A stretch of DNA of 64,000 nucleotides from Providencia sp. R33 (GCF_019343475.1 NZ_CP072453.1:2046001-2110000), one strand, 5' to 3'. Positions 52,672 through 63,339 are shown, numbered from the stretch's first letter. Translations and numbers: made by a program. The notes: a model not told the origin generated them from the letters alone.

Positions 52672-54150
52672 TTATAATTCGCCTTTCTCATCTTTGTTTC
52701 CAGAATTCACTTCTTTAAGCAAATACCAACAAAAATAGAGTAAAACAATAATTCCGATAAATAATAAAACCCATAATGCAATAGTTAGCCAATTTGAGCT
52801 TTCATCCGCAGGATCGGTCGTAGTCAGCCTCTCAACTCCCCCTAACGGCACAATTTCAGTCTCGGGATAAGCAACGGGATAGTTCGACATTAATTCTGCA
52901 ACTGTATAGGTTTTCCCAACTAATTGGTTATACGTTAAATTTTCCTGAGACGCTTGTTTATTTCCCCACACCAACAGGTAAGGAGCGGCCCCTTGCACGT
53001 TAAATATCACATTGAGTGCATCTCGTTTACCCACAATGCGGGGAGGTTGGTCTTCCCAACTTCCTTTCAATGCAGAAATTCTTAATGTGCGGATCATTTC
53101 ACCATGTAGGATAATACTTGCATTACTAACCGTCTCACCATCTGCATATTGGTTATAAGCAACAATATTCGTCAAAGGTAGCCAATTTTCACCACGATCA
53201 GATGAATACTCTACTTTTAATGGAATGACTCGGTTAGATTGTTGCAATTGTATTTGTAACTCATCTAAAGGCTGCATCGATGGCAATTGGTATATAACAT
53301 GTTCCCGCGAAACACCATCATTGGTCATTTCAAAATGGAATGATTCTTGGCGACGAGTTGCCTTTAAAACATCTGCACTTGCTGTGACTTTAGATAAACT
53401 CGGAATGGCAACATCTGAGGCGCTTGCGGCCACGACCAACAAATAAGGTGCACTCAATGCTTGCGCATTGCCATTTAATAACTCAATTTGGTTACTTGCA
53501 ACAGTTTGCTCATTCAGTGTTAGATTCATAATGGGCTGATTTGTCGCAATATTTACCCACTTTTCTTTATCATAACTAGAGAAAATAAATACCTTTGCTT
53601 GCCAGTCATTATTCTGTTTAGCCCAATCAAGGGTAAGATTTTTAATCGCCGCGTTTTTCTCTTGGTTTTCATTTCGAGTCAGCAAGTAAGCTTGATAAGA
53701 TGCTTTATCTTTTGCCTGCGTATTCGGTAACTCAAGGCGATTTACCTTACCTGGAATTGATTCAACAAGGAGATATTGCCTATCTCGGCGCATATCTTCA
53801 TCTGTATTCACATTATCAAGGCGTACAACTAAATGTTGAGGTGTAAATGAAACGTTAGCTTTAGAAATAGACTTTTCAGCATCGTAAAAAAGCGCTGAAG
53901 GAACTTCATCTCCAGTTCCATTAAAGACACGAACATCTTGTAATGTATTTGGATAAGCAGAATTAAAGTAAGCATTCGTAGGCAACTCAAGCCAATAAAA
54001 AGGCTCATTTGTATCTGAAATCTCTATTTCTGTTCCTTGATAAAAATTATAAGGCGAATTATCTTGAATATTCTCCCCATATAAATGGCTCGAAAATAAT
54101 AAAGATAATGAGAAGACAGCAAGTAGCCCTCTGTATTTACTTAGACTCAT
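52672..54150 (-). CDS. DUF3999 protein
   Basis: This 492-residue protein has a signal peptide (residues 1-25), a large periplasmic beta-rich part (WLELPTNAYFNSAYPNTLQDVRVFNGTGDEVPSAL, in part) and one C-terminal membrane helix (about 455-478). It is the DUF3999 family, nearly always beside a DUF2339 gene. It overlaps the upstream DUF2339 gene by 4 bases (ATGA), so the products probably form a membrane complex. Function unknown. Confidence 0.88.
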   Translation of the reverse strand: MSLSKYRGLLAVFSLSLLFSSHLYGENIQDNSPYNFYQGTEIEISDTNEPFYWLELPTNAYFNSAYPNTLQDVRVFNGTGDEVPSALFYDAEKSISKANVSFTPQHLVVRLDNVNTDEDMRRDRQYLLVESIPGKVNRLELPNTQAKDKASYQAYLLTRNENQEKNAAIKNLTLDWAKQNNDWQAKVFIFSSYDKEKWVNIATNQPIMNLTLNEQTVASNQIELLNGNAQALSAPYLLVVAASASDVAIPSLSKVTASADVLKATRRQESFHFEMTNDGVSREHVIYQLPSMQPLDELQIQLQQSNRVIPLKVEYSSDRGENWLPLTNIVAYNQYADGETVSNASIILHGEMIRTLRISALKGSWEDQPPRIVGKRDALNVIFNVQGAAPYLLVWGNKQASQENLTYNQLVGKTYTVAELMSNYPVAYPETEIVPLGGVERLTTTDPADESSNWLTIALWVLLFIGIIVLLYFCWYLLKEVNSGNKDEKGEL

Positions 54151-57041
54151 GATTGTATTTCCTGTTCAGCTTTCCCTTTTGACTCTTTTGGGGGCAAAGG
54201 AGAAAAATACCCCACAATTAATATTACCAATGCCACACCAATAAAGGAGATAGCACGCGTAATTCCGCCTTGTCCGTTAATATCAATTAAGAATAATTTT
54301 GCAATGACACAAGCAAAAATACCTGCGCCAAAAAACCACCAAATTCGATTTTTCTTGGTTGCCGAAATCACTGCACACACTAATGCCGCAAGAGCCCAGC
54401 TGATTGATAGGACAGTTTGTACTAAGCGCGAATCAAACAATGTTTTATAATGCCAATTAAGCCCAGCAAAATCAGCTGTCGCTCGAATGAGTATGCCATT
54501 AAACCAAAGGCCTGCGAGTACGATAATTGCCACCATTAACATTCGAATAATCCAGAAGTCTATCTCTGTCACTTTACGTAATTTTTGCATAAAGCCTTTA
54601 CGCACTAAAACAATCGCAGCAATGCTAAACAGCCCTGCTTCATCTAACGGGTTTATCAATGGAATATAATTCCAGAACGTTAATTTACCATCTTCTAAAT
54701 TTGCATATCCTGATAAAACGATTAGCCCAGCAATAATAGGAAGCAAGCTATACCAATAAATAAGTCCATTACGTTTCATTGGCGGCATTCTATTGTGCTG
54801 CAACCAATACAACACTAAAATCGTTAATGTTATCGCCATTACATAAATAAAATAGCCCAGTTCATGTTGCATTCCCCATGGAAGAATAGAAACAAACCAA
54901 TTTACTTGTGTTGCAATAAAGGCAAGGATTAACCATAAATTCGCGCCATGCAATACTCTTTGCATCCATGGATTGCGAAGCTTATAAGCGTGGATCACAA
55001 ATAATATAGAGCTGCCTAATACGACTGGCCAAATTAAGGAACCCTCTCCTCGCCCCATCGGATTTTCATCATTTAAGAAATCAATGCCGAGGTAGTAATA
55101 GCCCGCAATCCATAAGGCAGATTGGCAAATAAGCAAAGGAACCCAATTAATACGGATTGCAAATAGCCGCCAGAACCAGACCGATATCACGACTAAAACC
55201 AGCATAATAAAGGATTCTGACTCGCGGCTCCATGACAGAATATTGGTGAATAATGGCAGCCAGCAATACCATGCCACTATTCCCATGACTAAAAAGCCAT
55301 AACTAAATAATGAATAGTTGCTATCTTCATTGCGGCGAATATGGAATAAACCACCCGCACCAAAGCAAGCGACAAGCAATACTGGCACCATATAAGTACT
55401 GCTACGGCTCCAGTATAAGAATGGATAATCACTTAATAAGGTAAGAACGCTCACTAAAATCAGTAATGAACCTACCGCGGCTAATTTTTTTTGGTTTTGC
55501 TGTAAACCAAACCACAGAAGCAATAATCCTTCTAATGACCAGAGAATAGAAGTCCACTCAAATGTCAGCGCGAGTGGTATGGCAAGCGTGATGAACCCAG
55601 CACCAATAATAATATTGCCAAGTGCCATGTTTTTGCCAATTTCTTTATAACGTTTATGAATCTGTAACCCAGCCACGAGGTACAACAAACCAATTAATAA
55701 CGAGATAAACGCAGGTAATAACCCTACTCCTTCAGAAATAAAGAATTGCAGCGCAATGCTAATAAAAGGAGGAGCAAATAATAGCGTATTATCAACAAGG
55801 AGTTGTTTCGTATGTTCGAAACGTAATGAAAAGAGCTGTGTTAGGGCATTAAAAATGATCAGATTCGCAATAATAAATAATTGGCAAGATAGATAATAGT
55901 CAGATTGATAATTATCCAGCCCCCACAAAACTGCCACTCCGTAAGTCATGACCATGCCAACTAAATTCAAAGGTCTCCAAGCTTGCCATACACTGATAAT
56001 TAAAATACCCGCTGATAACATCAAGTAATATGAGAAAAGCACAACATGGCTACCGCCACCCGTTGATAGCAATATAGGTGCTAGATAACCGCCTAATGAT
56101 GCTAAAATGGCTAAACTGATAGTACGTTGTAATAAAGCAAGTGCGATGCTGGCCGCACAAATTAGCAGCATAAACGCAAATGCCATTCCATATGGCAGCA
56201 TGGTATATAACTTAAAGGCGGCAAAAATAGTAATATATAAGCAGCCTATTCCCCCGCCCTGCAAAATTAAACCAAACAGTGCTTTTTTATTACGCAACCA
56301 CCAACCGACACCTAATAGAACTAAACACCCTACTGCGCTAAATACTAATCGCATTTGTACGGAGATAATTTCATTTTGTACGCTGTAATTTAATAAGTAA
56401 GCAACACCAAGGAATAATAATAAAACCCCAATTTTAGCAACGGGATTCCCTTTTAATAACCAAGTAAAGAAGTGGCCAAATATTGATTTATCATCACTTG
56501 GCATCTTTTGATTTTCAGCCCAACCCTGTGTATTTTTTGTTGTATTTTCTTTGGCGCTATTAAATCGATTCGGATTTACTTTGGAGGATGAATTGCTGTT
56601 AAACCTGTTTGGGTCAACATCAATATTATTTGAAAGTATTAACGGTGGTCGCGTCGTAATAGGCGAATCTTTCACTGGTTCAATTTTATCTACAGGTTCT
56701 GCCTGTTGGTAAGCAACTAAGTTTTCAGTCGCTATCACTTGTTCATTTTCAGTTAAAAGCACTGAATCTCGCAGTATTGTTTGGTCAATACCATCATCTT
56801 TTTGCTCTACCGTGTGTGGATTAATCTCTTCATTCGTTTGTGCCGAAATTAAGGGTTCTGATGAGGAGCCCTGCAATTTTTCAAACTGTGCAACCTGTGA
56901 CTCCAATGAGTAAACCTTCTGATTTAACTCAGAAATTTGATATTGCATTCGCCCTGTACGACTTAGTGCGACCATCGCTAAAATCGGAGCGAGTATAACA
57001 AGAATCACTAATATGAACCCTACTAGTATCCAAGTATCCAC
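54147..57041 (-). CDS. DUF2339 polytopic membrane protein
   Basis: GTG 57041 after GAGGAAA starts a 964-residue protein. It has an N-terminal helix, a coiled coil and a variable polar linker (residues 30-185), then more than twenty membrane segments with FLGVAYLLNYSVQ and GGYLAPILLSTGGGSH typical of DUF2339. It pairs with the DUF3999 gene. The family is widespread in Gram-negative bacteria, and its role is unknown; envelope maintenance is a guess. Confidence 0.88.
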   Translation of the reverse strand: MDTWILVGFILVILVILAPILAMVALSRTGRMQYQISELNQKVYSLESQVAQFEKLQGSSSEPLISAQTNEEINPHTVEQKDDGIDQTILRDSVLLTENEQVIATENLVAYQQAEPVDKIEPVKDSPITTRPPLILSNNIDVDPNRFNSNSSSKVNPNRFNSAKENTTKNTQGWAENQKMPSDDKSIFGHFFTWLLKGNPVAKIGVLLLFLGVAYLLNYSVQNEIISVQMRLVFSAVGCLVLLGVGWWLRNKKALFGLILQGGGIGCLYITIFAAFKLYTMLPYGMAFAFMLLICAASIALALLQRTISLAILASLGGYLAPILLSTGGGSHVVLFSYYLMLSAGILIISVWQAWRPLNLVGMVMTYGVAVLWGLDNYQSDYYLSCQLFIIANLIIFNALTQLFSLRFEHTKQLLVDNTLLFAPPFISIALQFFISEGVGLLPAFISLLIGLLYLVAGLQIHKRYKEIGKNMALGNIIIGAGFITLAIPLALTFEWTSILWSLEGLLLLWFGLQQNQKKLAAVGSLLILVSVLTLLSDYPFLYWSRSSTYMVPVLLVACFGAGGLFHIRRNEDSNYSLFSYGFLVMGIVAWYCWLPLFTNILSWSRESESFIMLVLVVISVWFWRLFAIRINWVPLLICQSALWIAGYYYLGIDFLNDENPMGRGEGSLIWPVVLGSSILFVIHAYKLRNPWMQRVLHGANLWLILAFIATQVNWFVSILPWGMQHELGYFIYVMAITLTILVLYWLQHNRMPPMKRNGLIYWYSLLPIIAGLIVLSGYANLEDGKLTFWNYIPLINPLDEAGLFSIAAIVLVRKGFMQKLRKVTEIDFWIIRMLMVAIIVLAGLWFNGILIRATADFAGLNWHYKTLFDSRLVQTVLSISWALAALVCAVISATKKNRIWWFFGAGIFACVIAKLFLIDINGQGGITRAISFIGVALVILIVGYFSPLPPKESKGKAEQEIQS

Positions 57042-57628
57042 AAACAGGTTTCCTCATAATAAAATTCACAGTTTTAGATATGGCAAAATTGCATTCTGTG
57101 ATTATGGCTAGTGTAGATATCATTGATTCTCTTGCCAACCAGATGTAATAAACTGTTACAAAATACTTCCTTAAATTCATTTCAATTGGGCTCAAAAGCA
57201 CACTTATCACAAAAAATGATAACCCTTTATTAATACGCGGTTTAAAAGCCCATGTAACTAAGAAAACCCTTAATAGTCATTTAGCGATACTCAAAATAAG
57301 TAACAAATTAAATATATTTTTATTTTTAGATAGTCTATTTAAGACAATCGCCTTCACAATTTTAAATATATAAATTTAAATAGTGTTTTTTAAATTATTT
57401 ATGATATTTATATACACATATCTATCAATAATATCTAAATAAATTCAGAAAGTTACTATCATTTAATGATGATAATAGATTTAAATCCTTATCATTATTT
57501 TGTGTTAGTTAATAAATGAAACGTCAATAGACTCTAAAGATAAAGCCTGTTCCAGAAGGCAAACGTGGTTCATTAATATGTTTGTAACGCTCGTCGAAAT
57601 AAGAAGAATAATATAAGGAGAATTCTTC
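57042..57628. other. AT-rich intergenic region, no gene recognised
   Basis: A 587-base gap between divergent DUF2339 and AEC genes. It must hold both promoters. Only very short frames occur and I see no terminator-like stem or RNA gene. Confidence 0.5.
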
Positions 57629-58552
57629 ATGCTACTCCATATCATCCTCGCAGCACTTGGCCCAATCGTTCTCGGTTTAGCTGTTGGTTGGCTATCTGGG
57701 AAATATGGTTTTATTAAAAGAGAATATTCACAGGCATTTGCAGACTTTGTCGTCAAAATTGCCTTACCTTTCGCATTATTTCTTGCGGCGGCGCAAGCTC
57801 CGCCATCGGTATTACTGAATATCGACTACCTATTAGCATTGGCTGTCGGGCTGATTGTCTCTTACGTTATTGGGTTTATTTTTGGTAAGTTCGTTTTCCG
57901 TCATAATAAAAAAGATGCCGCTATGCAAGCACTGTCAGTATCTTTCCCGGATATGGCTTACTGTGGACCACCTGTTTTATTAGCAACCGTCGGGTCATCT
58001 GGATTGATTGCGATGGTATTAGGTAACCTTATTTATACTGTGATCATTATTCCATTCACTTTATTGATGATCAGCGGTTCCCAACAAGGCCATAGCATTC
58101 TCAAATCCATTGGCAAGGCAGTTGCTCAACCCTTAGTATTTTTGCCAATTCTTGGTGCATTACTGGCAATTTTTGGCGTGAAGCTACCCGAAATCCTTCA
58201 AAACTCCGTCAATGAGTTAGGGAAAACTGCGGGAGGTGTTGCTCTCTTTTTCCTTGGTTTGTTACTTTCGGGTATTAAGCTAACTATTAGCAAAGAAATT
58301 ATCTTTAACGTCTTTATTAAGAACTTTGTCCAAGCCGCCTTAATATTAGGAACAGGCATTGCATTGGGTTTACAAGACGACCTACTAAAAGCGGCGTTTA
58401 TTATCGGTGTATTACCGACCGCAACGGCAGTGCCTGCTTTAGCCATTAGTAACCAAGCTTATACAGAAACATCCGCAGGCACCGTGTTACTCAGTACCCT
58501 CGCAGCGCTGATTTCTATTATTGGTGGTATTACCATTGTAGAGATGCTCTAA
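57629..58552 (+). CDS. AEC-family transporter
   Basis: The 307-residue carrier has ten predicted membrane helices in two five-helix halves. The VKIALPFALFLAAAQ segment (TM2) and the second-half GVLPTATAVPALAISNQAYTETSAGTVLL motif are typical of the auxin-efflux/malonate carrier family. Substrate unknown; malonate or other anions are possible. AAGGAG lies before ATG. Confidence 0.85.
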   Translation: MLLHIILAALGPIVLGLAVGWLSGKYGFIKREYSQAFADFVVKIALPFALFLAAAQAPPSVLLNIDYLLALAVGLIVSYVIGFIFGKFVFRHNKKDAAMQALSVSFPDMAYCGPPVLLATVGSSGLIAMVLGNLIYTVIIIPFTLLMISGSQQGHSILKSIGKAVAQPLVFLPILGALLAIFGVKLPEILQNSVNELGKTAGGVALFFLGLLLSGIKLTISKEIIFNVFIKNFVQAALILGTGIALGLQDDLLKAAFIIGVLPTATAVPALAISNQAYTETSAGTVLLSTLAALISIIGGITIVEML

Positions 58553-58701
58553 CCTTCTAATTAAAGCAGGTCAACATTGGCCTGCTCCCTCTTTCATTCT
58601 TCCTCGCTGGTTTTATCACCAACTATTTGCCAGATAGATCACAAAAAACGTATCATAGGGCTAAGTATTTTTCTTTTAAGCATCTGGGATATTAATAAAT
58701 A

Positions 58702-59685
58702 ATGAAAATCAGTGATGAGTTAGCCTCTGCTATCGCTTCCGTCACCGAAGTTGCTGCGATTGCAGCCTTCGATTGGGTAGGTAAACAAGATAAAAATGCA
58801 GCGGATAAAGCCGCCGTTGAAGCCATGAGAAATCGCCTTAATGAGATTGATTTTTATGGGAAAATTGTGATTGGTGAAGGTGAAATTGATGAAGCACCAA
58901 TGCTTTATATCGGTGAGCAAGTGGGTAAAAAATCTGGTGTTGAAGGGCTTGATATCGCCGTTGACCCAATAGATGGCACCCGTATGGTTGCCTGTAATGA
59001 GCAAAATGCAATTGCCGTTCTAGCCGCTGCACCAACGGGCTCATTACTCCAAGCACCTGATATGTACATGGAAAAACTCGTTGTTGGGGCAGAAGCAAAA
59101 GGTGCCGTTCATTTAAGTCACCCCCTTGAAAAGAATCTTGAGCTTCTTTCATCTGCATTAAATAAACCGATTTCACACCTTTCTATCGCCGTTTTAGACA
59201 AACCGCGTCATGAACACATCATTAAAACCATCCGTAATTTTGGTGCAAATGTGATTACTATTCCTGATGGTGATGTATTGGCATCATTATTAACAATACT
59301 GCCAGAGCACCCGATTGATATGATGTACGGCACTGGTGGTGCACCAGAAGGTATCATTAGCGCTGCTATTGCCCGTGCATTAGGTGGCGATATGCAAGCG
59401 CGATTAATCCCTCGCGATAAAGCAAAAGGTGATAGCGAAGAAAATAAGCAACTCGCTGCACAAGAAGCAATACGCTGCCAACAAATGGGCATCGAAATTG
59501 GTGAGGTTTTATCGTTAGAGCAAATGGTGAATACAGACGATGTCATTTTTGCTGCAACAGCAATTACACCAACCGTTTTAATGGGTGGAATTTCAAAGGA
59601 TGCTTATAGCCGCATTTCCAATACACTACTGGTTAATGGACGTGATCGCTCATTAAAAATCATTAATAACCGATCATTTAACTAG
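58702..59685 (+). CDS. glpX: Class II fructose-1,6-bisphosphatase
   Basis: The 327-residue GlpX-type enzyme hydrolyses fructose-1,6-bisphosphate in gluconeogenesis. Metal and substrate motifs are IGEGEIDEAPM (about 55), DPIDGTRM (about 95) and YGTGGAPEG (about 210). E. coli GlpX has 336 residues and lies with glpFK; here it stands alone, so it may be the YggF-like paralogue. GGGAT precedes ATG. Confidence 0.88.
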   Translation: MKISDELASAIASVTEVAAIAAFDWVGKQDKNAADKAAVEAMRNRLNEIDFYGKIVIGEGEIDEAPMLYIGEQVGKKSGVEGLDIAVDPIDGTRMVACNEQNAIAVLAAAPTGSLLQAPDMYMEKLVVGAEAKGAVHLSHPLEKNLELLSSALNKPISHLSIAVLDKPRHEHIIKTIRNFGANVITIPDGDVLASLLTILPEHPIDMMYGTGGAPEGIISAAIARALGGDMQARLIPRDKAKGDSEENKQLAAQEAIRCQQMGIEIGEVLSLEQMVNTDDVIFAATAITPTVLMGGISKDAYSRISNTLLVNGRDRSLKIINNRSFN

Positions 59686-59701
59686 CTTTTCAAGGGTATT
59701 A

Positions 59702-59725
59702 AAAAAGGGCCTAAAGGCCCTTTTT
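59702..59725. terminator. Bidirectional terminator, glpX/dtpA
   Basis: AAAAAGGGCCT/AGGCCCTTTTT stem between converging genes. Confidence 0.88.
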
Positions 59726-59731
59726 AATTGA

Positions 59732-61204
59732 TTACTCAGCGCGGTCTAACGTCATACGATTTAACATTGGTGCGGTTAACACCATAATAATCGCAATCGC
59801 ACCAGTCACTAAGCCTATCTTCAAGAATACATCGCTGTACACTGCTAATGACTCGACTTTACTGGTCAGTTCACCTTCTGGCGCTGCGGCCATCGAGGCA
59901 ACATACCCTGCAATAAAGGCAGCCGCAGAGTTGGTTAAGAACCAAGCACCCATGATAAAGCCCATTAAACGCTGTGGTACTAGTTGCGCGACCATCGCCA
60001 AGCCAAGGCCAGAAATCATCAGCTCACCAATGCTTTGGAAGCCGTAACAAATTACCAGCCATTCAACAGACACAATACCCGCTTCGTTAGCAAATTTTGC
60101 ACCTAGTGGCAGCACTAAGAATGCCGCAGAACACAGGATCATCCCAATCGCAAATTTATGCGGCATCGGTAAGTTGTCACCCATTTTGTTGTACAGAGCC
60201 GCTAAAATTGGGCTACCAATCATGATCCACAATGGGTTTAATGCTTGGTACTGTGCAGGTTCGATAGCAAAGCCGAGGACTTCATGCTCAACGTTGTGTA
60301 ATGCAAAGAAGTTTAATGAGGTTGGCATCTGGCTGTATAAAACGAAGAAAACAATCGCTTCTAACATCAGAATTAATGCAACAAACATACGGCGACGTGC
60401 TGTGCCTTTTAATGCAAGCGTTTCTTTAATAAAGATAACTAAAATACCTAAAGAAATAATTGCTAAAGCCGTACGTGCAACGCCCAAGTTATGCAATAAC
60501 CAGGTTGAAATGGCGATTAATGCCACAACACCGATCACTGTTGCCACTAAACGGGATATCACCACAGGGGCAAAGTCAGGTTTCGAACCATGTTGGGAAA
60601 CCCATTTTTTACACATATAGAAGTTAATCAGTGTAATCACAAGGCCAACAACACTCAGTGAGAATGCAACATCCCAGCCATAGTGCTTCGCCAACCATGG
60701 GGTGGCTATCATAGAGAAGAAAGAACCAATGTTGACGGACATATAGTACATCGTAAATGCACCGTCCAAACGTGGATCATCTTTTTCATAACAGGTTGAT
60801 AGTAAAGAGGATGGATTCGCTTTAAATAAACCGTTACCCACTGCAATCGTCGCTAAACCAACATAGACCATTGACACATCATGCCCAGAGAAAGCGACAA
60901 ATGCATAACCTGCAATTAAGGTCAGTGTTCCTAAAACGATAACGCGTTTTGTACCTAAGATTTTATCCCCTAACCAACCACCTACTGCAACAAAACCATA
61001 AACTAATGCCGCAAATGCAGAGAATAAGGTGATGGATTCGGTTTCTGACATGCCGAGAACTTGGCTAAGGTATATCGGGAGAATACCTTGTAAACCGTAG
61101 TAACCAAAACGTTCCCAGAGTTCGATAGAAAAGATGAGATAGAACGAGCGAGGTTGCTTAAACGCGTTAAGACTGACTTCCTCTTTATTATTTGTTGTGG
61201 ACAC
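59732..61204 (-). CDS. dtpA: Di/tripeptide:proton symporter DtpA
   Basis: GTG 61204 after AGAGGTAA opens 490 residues of a POT-family MFS transporter. Nearly every early segment follows E. coli DtpA: SLNAFKQPRSFYLIFSIELWERFGYYGLQG with the ExxER motif (ELWERF), then GGWLGDKILGTKR. TCYEKDDPRLDGAFTMYYMSVNIGSF follows, its PTR2 signature. It takes up di- and tripeptides with H+. Twelve to fourteen helices are evident. Confidence 0.93.
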   Translation of the reverse strand: MSTTNNKEEVSLNAFKQPRSFYLIFSIELWERFGYYGLQGILPIYLSQVLGMSETESITLFSAFAALVYGFVAVGGWLGDKILGTKRVIVLGTLTLIAGYAFVAFSGHDVSMVYVGLATIAVGNGLFKANPSSLLSTCYEKDDPRLDGAFTMYYMSVNIGSFFSMIATPWLAKHYGWDVAFSLSVVGLVITLINFYMCKKWVSQHGSKPDFAPVVISRLVATVIGVVALIAISTWLLHNLGVARTALAIISLGILVIFIKETLALKGTARRRMFVALILMLEAIVFFVLYSQMPTSLNFFALHNVEHEVLGFAIEPAQYQALNPLWIMIGSPILAALYNKMGDNLPMPHKFAIGMILCSAAFLVLPLGAKFANEAGIVSVEWLVICYGFQSIGELMISGLGLAMVAQLVPQRLMGFIMGAWFLTNSAAAFIAGYVASMAAAPEGELTSKVESLAVYSDVFLKIGLVTGAIAIIMVLTAPMLNRMTLDRAE

Positions 61205-62153
61205 AAGTTACCTCTAGTACAACCTGTCGATATGCAAAAAAAACCACGGAGCGCTCTTTGCACTCTCGCATTGTTATGACCTCAAGAATTTATAGTTGGA
61301 AAGTTCCACAACTGAAGGGGGAGTATCATTCCATGACCTCAAAACAAATAAAAAGCGTGTGTAAAATTGTTTATAGATCGAAATATAAAATTCAATGAGT
61401 TAAAGCATATTTGATTATTTATTCAACACCAACTAGCAGATATCTCGCTAAGAACCCAATAATCAACTAAGCCATATATGTTATTTATGCACCAAAATTA
61501 TAGAATTAGCTAGTATTAATTACCATGTGAATCAGATTTTATCGTGATTTACTTCAATTTTTTACAAAATCCCAATATTATTATCGACCACTAATTAATC
61601 AATTGTTTCTCTATTGTTAAGGATATTATTCTATATTTAAATTATATCCATGGGATATACCACACCATGTTAACCCTGTATCCTCACGTTAACTTGAACA
61701 CAGTCTCAGTGGGAAAAAGGCATTTTATGAATGGGAAAAACCGCTATATCGATGTGAAAGGATGTCGCTCAGGAATTTTAGGCAAAAAAAAGCCCAGTGA
61801 ATAAACTGGGCATAATGCATTCTACTCAAGGATCTTTTTACTAAATTCAAACTATCACTACATAGATGCATTATTACATTACTTCGTGTAAAGAAATGAA
61901 TGATGAGGGTAAATATATGAATGTTTACGCAAGTAAACAGTAATATAGATACTACTAAGACCTATGTACTTCAAAAAAAGTTCATCTTTTTTTATTTTTT
62001 CTACCTTTTTTTTTAATCTATTTTTGATAGCAATAATTAACCGTTTGATTTATTGATAATAATGTACAATCAACCGAATGATTGCACTAAACTCAGCAAC
62101 ACGATAATTTACCTTAAATGATTTTTAAGAAATATGGCGCGAAGGAAATCCCT
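61205..62153. other. Long AT-rich intergenic region
   Basis: About 950 bases between divergent dtpA and the Sel1 gene. A hairpin GCCCAGT/ACTGGGC (61792-61811), with eight A before it (61784-61791), gives a minus-strand terminator with eight T, but no minus-strand gene is upstream of it. An unrecognised small RNA could end here. A tiny plus frame (61727-61804) overlaps it and is listed separately. Confidence 0.45.
61727..61804 (+). CDS. Candidate 25-residue small protein
   Basis: ATG 61727 after AAAGG opens MNGKNRYIDVKGCRSG and ILGKKKPSE. The frame is open upstream to ATG 61667 (45 residues). Length is too small to be sure; the run of basic and turn residues reads more protein-like than random. 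Its stop lies in the loop of the hairpin at 61792-61811, which is a warning that it may be accidental. Confidence 0.22.
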   Translation: MNGKNRYIDVKGCRSGILGKKKPSE

Positions 62154-63191
62154 GTGAGAAAAAATTTTTTACCCTTATTTTTGATAAGCTGTTTACTCAT
62201 TCCTTCCGCTTTCGCAGAAAAAGCTAGTGCACCACTGGACGAAAAATCACTGATTGAACTCGCCGCTCAAGGGCAAGCGGAAGCGCAATTCAATTTAGCC
62301 ATGTTTTACCAATCACACAGGCAACTCGACAATGCCTTAAACTGGTACCTTCTCTCTGCTAATCAAGGATTTAGTAAAGCTCAAATTAACCTAGCACTAA
62401 TATACCAAGAGGGTTCAGGTGTCCCTAAAGATGAAAAATTAATGTTGCATTGGATGCAATTGGCTGCTGAAAATGGTGACCCTATAGGCCAAATGAATAT
62501 GGCTGAGTATACACTACATGGCATTGATAACATTTTAGAGAAAGATCCACAAGCGGCTGAAAACTGGCTAAAAAAAGCCGCTGAGCAGCGTTTTCCTGCC
62601 GCCATGTTAACCCTTGCTTACTGGTATGAAGAAGGCAAAGCGGTAACTAAAGACCCTAAAAAAGCACAGGCTATTTACCAAACTCTCGCCAAAGAAAACC
62701 ACCCTCAAGCACTCTATTTATTAGGCTATCAAGCCGCAACGGGTATGTATGATAAAGTCGATTACCCACTTGCATTTGAGTATTTCACCCGCGCCGCGGA
62801 TCTTAACTTTTCTCCCGCACAAAATAGCCTCGGTATGTTATATCTGACAGGTCAAGGAACGAAAAAGAATACCCAATTGGCTATCAAATGGTTAACTCTC
62901 GCCGCCAAACAAGGGGAAGTCTCTGCACAGTTTAATTTAGCGCTAATTTATGCACGCGGCGATGGCACTAAAGCTGACCAAGAAAAAGCTTGCCATTGGT
63001 TTATTAAAGCCGCTCAACAAAACAGTGCTGATGCTCAATATGCGAGTGGTGCCTGTTACCAATATGGAATGGGTGTTGAGCAAGACGAGATGAAGGCTCT
63101 GCGCTGGTATAAACTTGCCGCAGCAAAAGGCAATGAGCGCGCCGAGAAAAAAGTACTTATTTTGGAAAACAATCTAAAGAATAAAAAGTAA
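62154..63191 (+). CDS. Exported Sel1-repeat protein
   Basis: GTG 62154 after AAGGAAAT starts a signal peptide MRKNFLPLFLISCLLIPSAFAE; ATG 62118 is in frame but unsupported. The 345-residue product is made of about eight Sel1 repeats of 36 residues (A-x2-G-x4-Q-x2-L-A-x2-Y...), the last ending in EQDEMKALRWYKLAAAKGNERAEKK. Such solenoids bind proteins. Periplasmic adaptor functions are known in the family, but the partner here is unknown. Confidence 0.85.
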   Translation: MRKNFLPLFLISCLLIPSAFAEKASAPLDEKSLIELAAQGQAEAQFNLAMFYQSHRQLDNALNWYLLSANQGFSKAQINLALIYQEGSGVPKDEKLMLHWMQLAAENGDPIGQMNMAEYTLHGIDNILEKDPQAAENWLKKAAEQRFPAAMLTLAYWYEEGKAVTKDPKKAQAIYQTLAKENHPQALYLLGYQAATGMYDKVDYPLAFEYFTRAADLNFSPAQNSLGMLYLTGQGTKKNTQLAIKWLTLAAKQGEVSAQFNLALIYARGDGTKADQEKACHWFIKAAQQNSADAQYASGACYQYGMGVEQDEMKALRWYKLAAAKGNERAEKKVLILENNLKNKK

Positions 63192-63257
63192 TGTCATTAA
63201 TTAAATTTAGACTGATATTCCTTTCTAACAATCGAAATAAAGGTATTTTCTAAGTAA

Positions 63258-63339
63258 TTCAAGTTGTCAGGGGAGCTCGGGAAACACTCACAAGCATGTA
63301 ACCCGAGTCGCAGAATGCAGCTAACCCCGATAACTTGAA
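63258..63339. repeat. Imperfect intergenic palindrome (repeat element)
   Basis: Three nested arms: TTCAAGTT (63258-63265)/AACTTGAA (63332-63339), GGGG (63270)/CCCC (63325) and CTCGGG (63276-63281)/CCCGAG (63302-63307). The form, with an AACTTGAAATATGA-type end, is like short mobile palindromes common between enterobacterial genes. It abuts the dpiA stop codon and may serve as its terminator. Confidence 0.5.

Noticed and set aside
58838..59176. Minus-strand frame inside glpX
   Set aside because: It is antisense to a complete class II fructose bisphosphatase; shadow.
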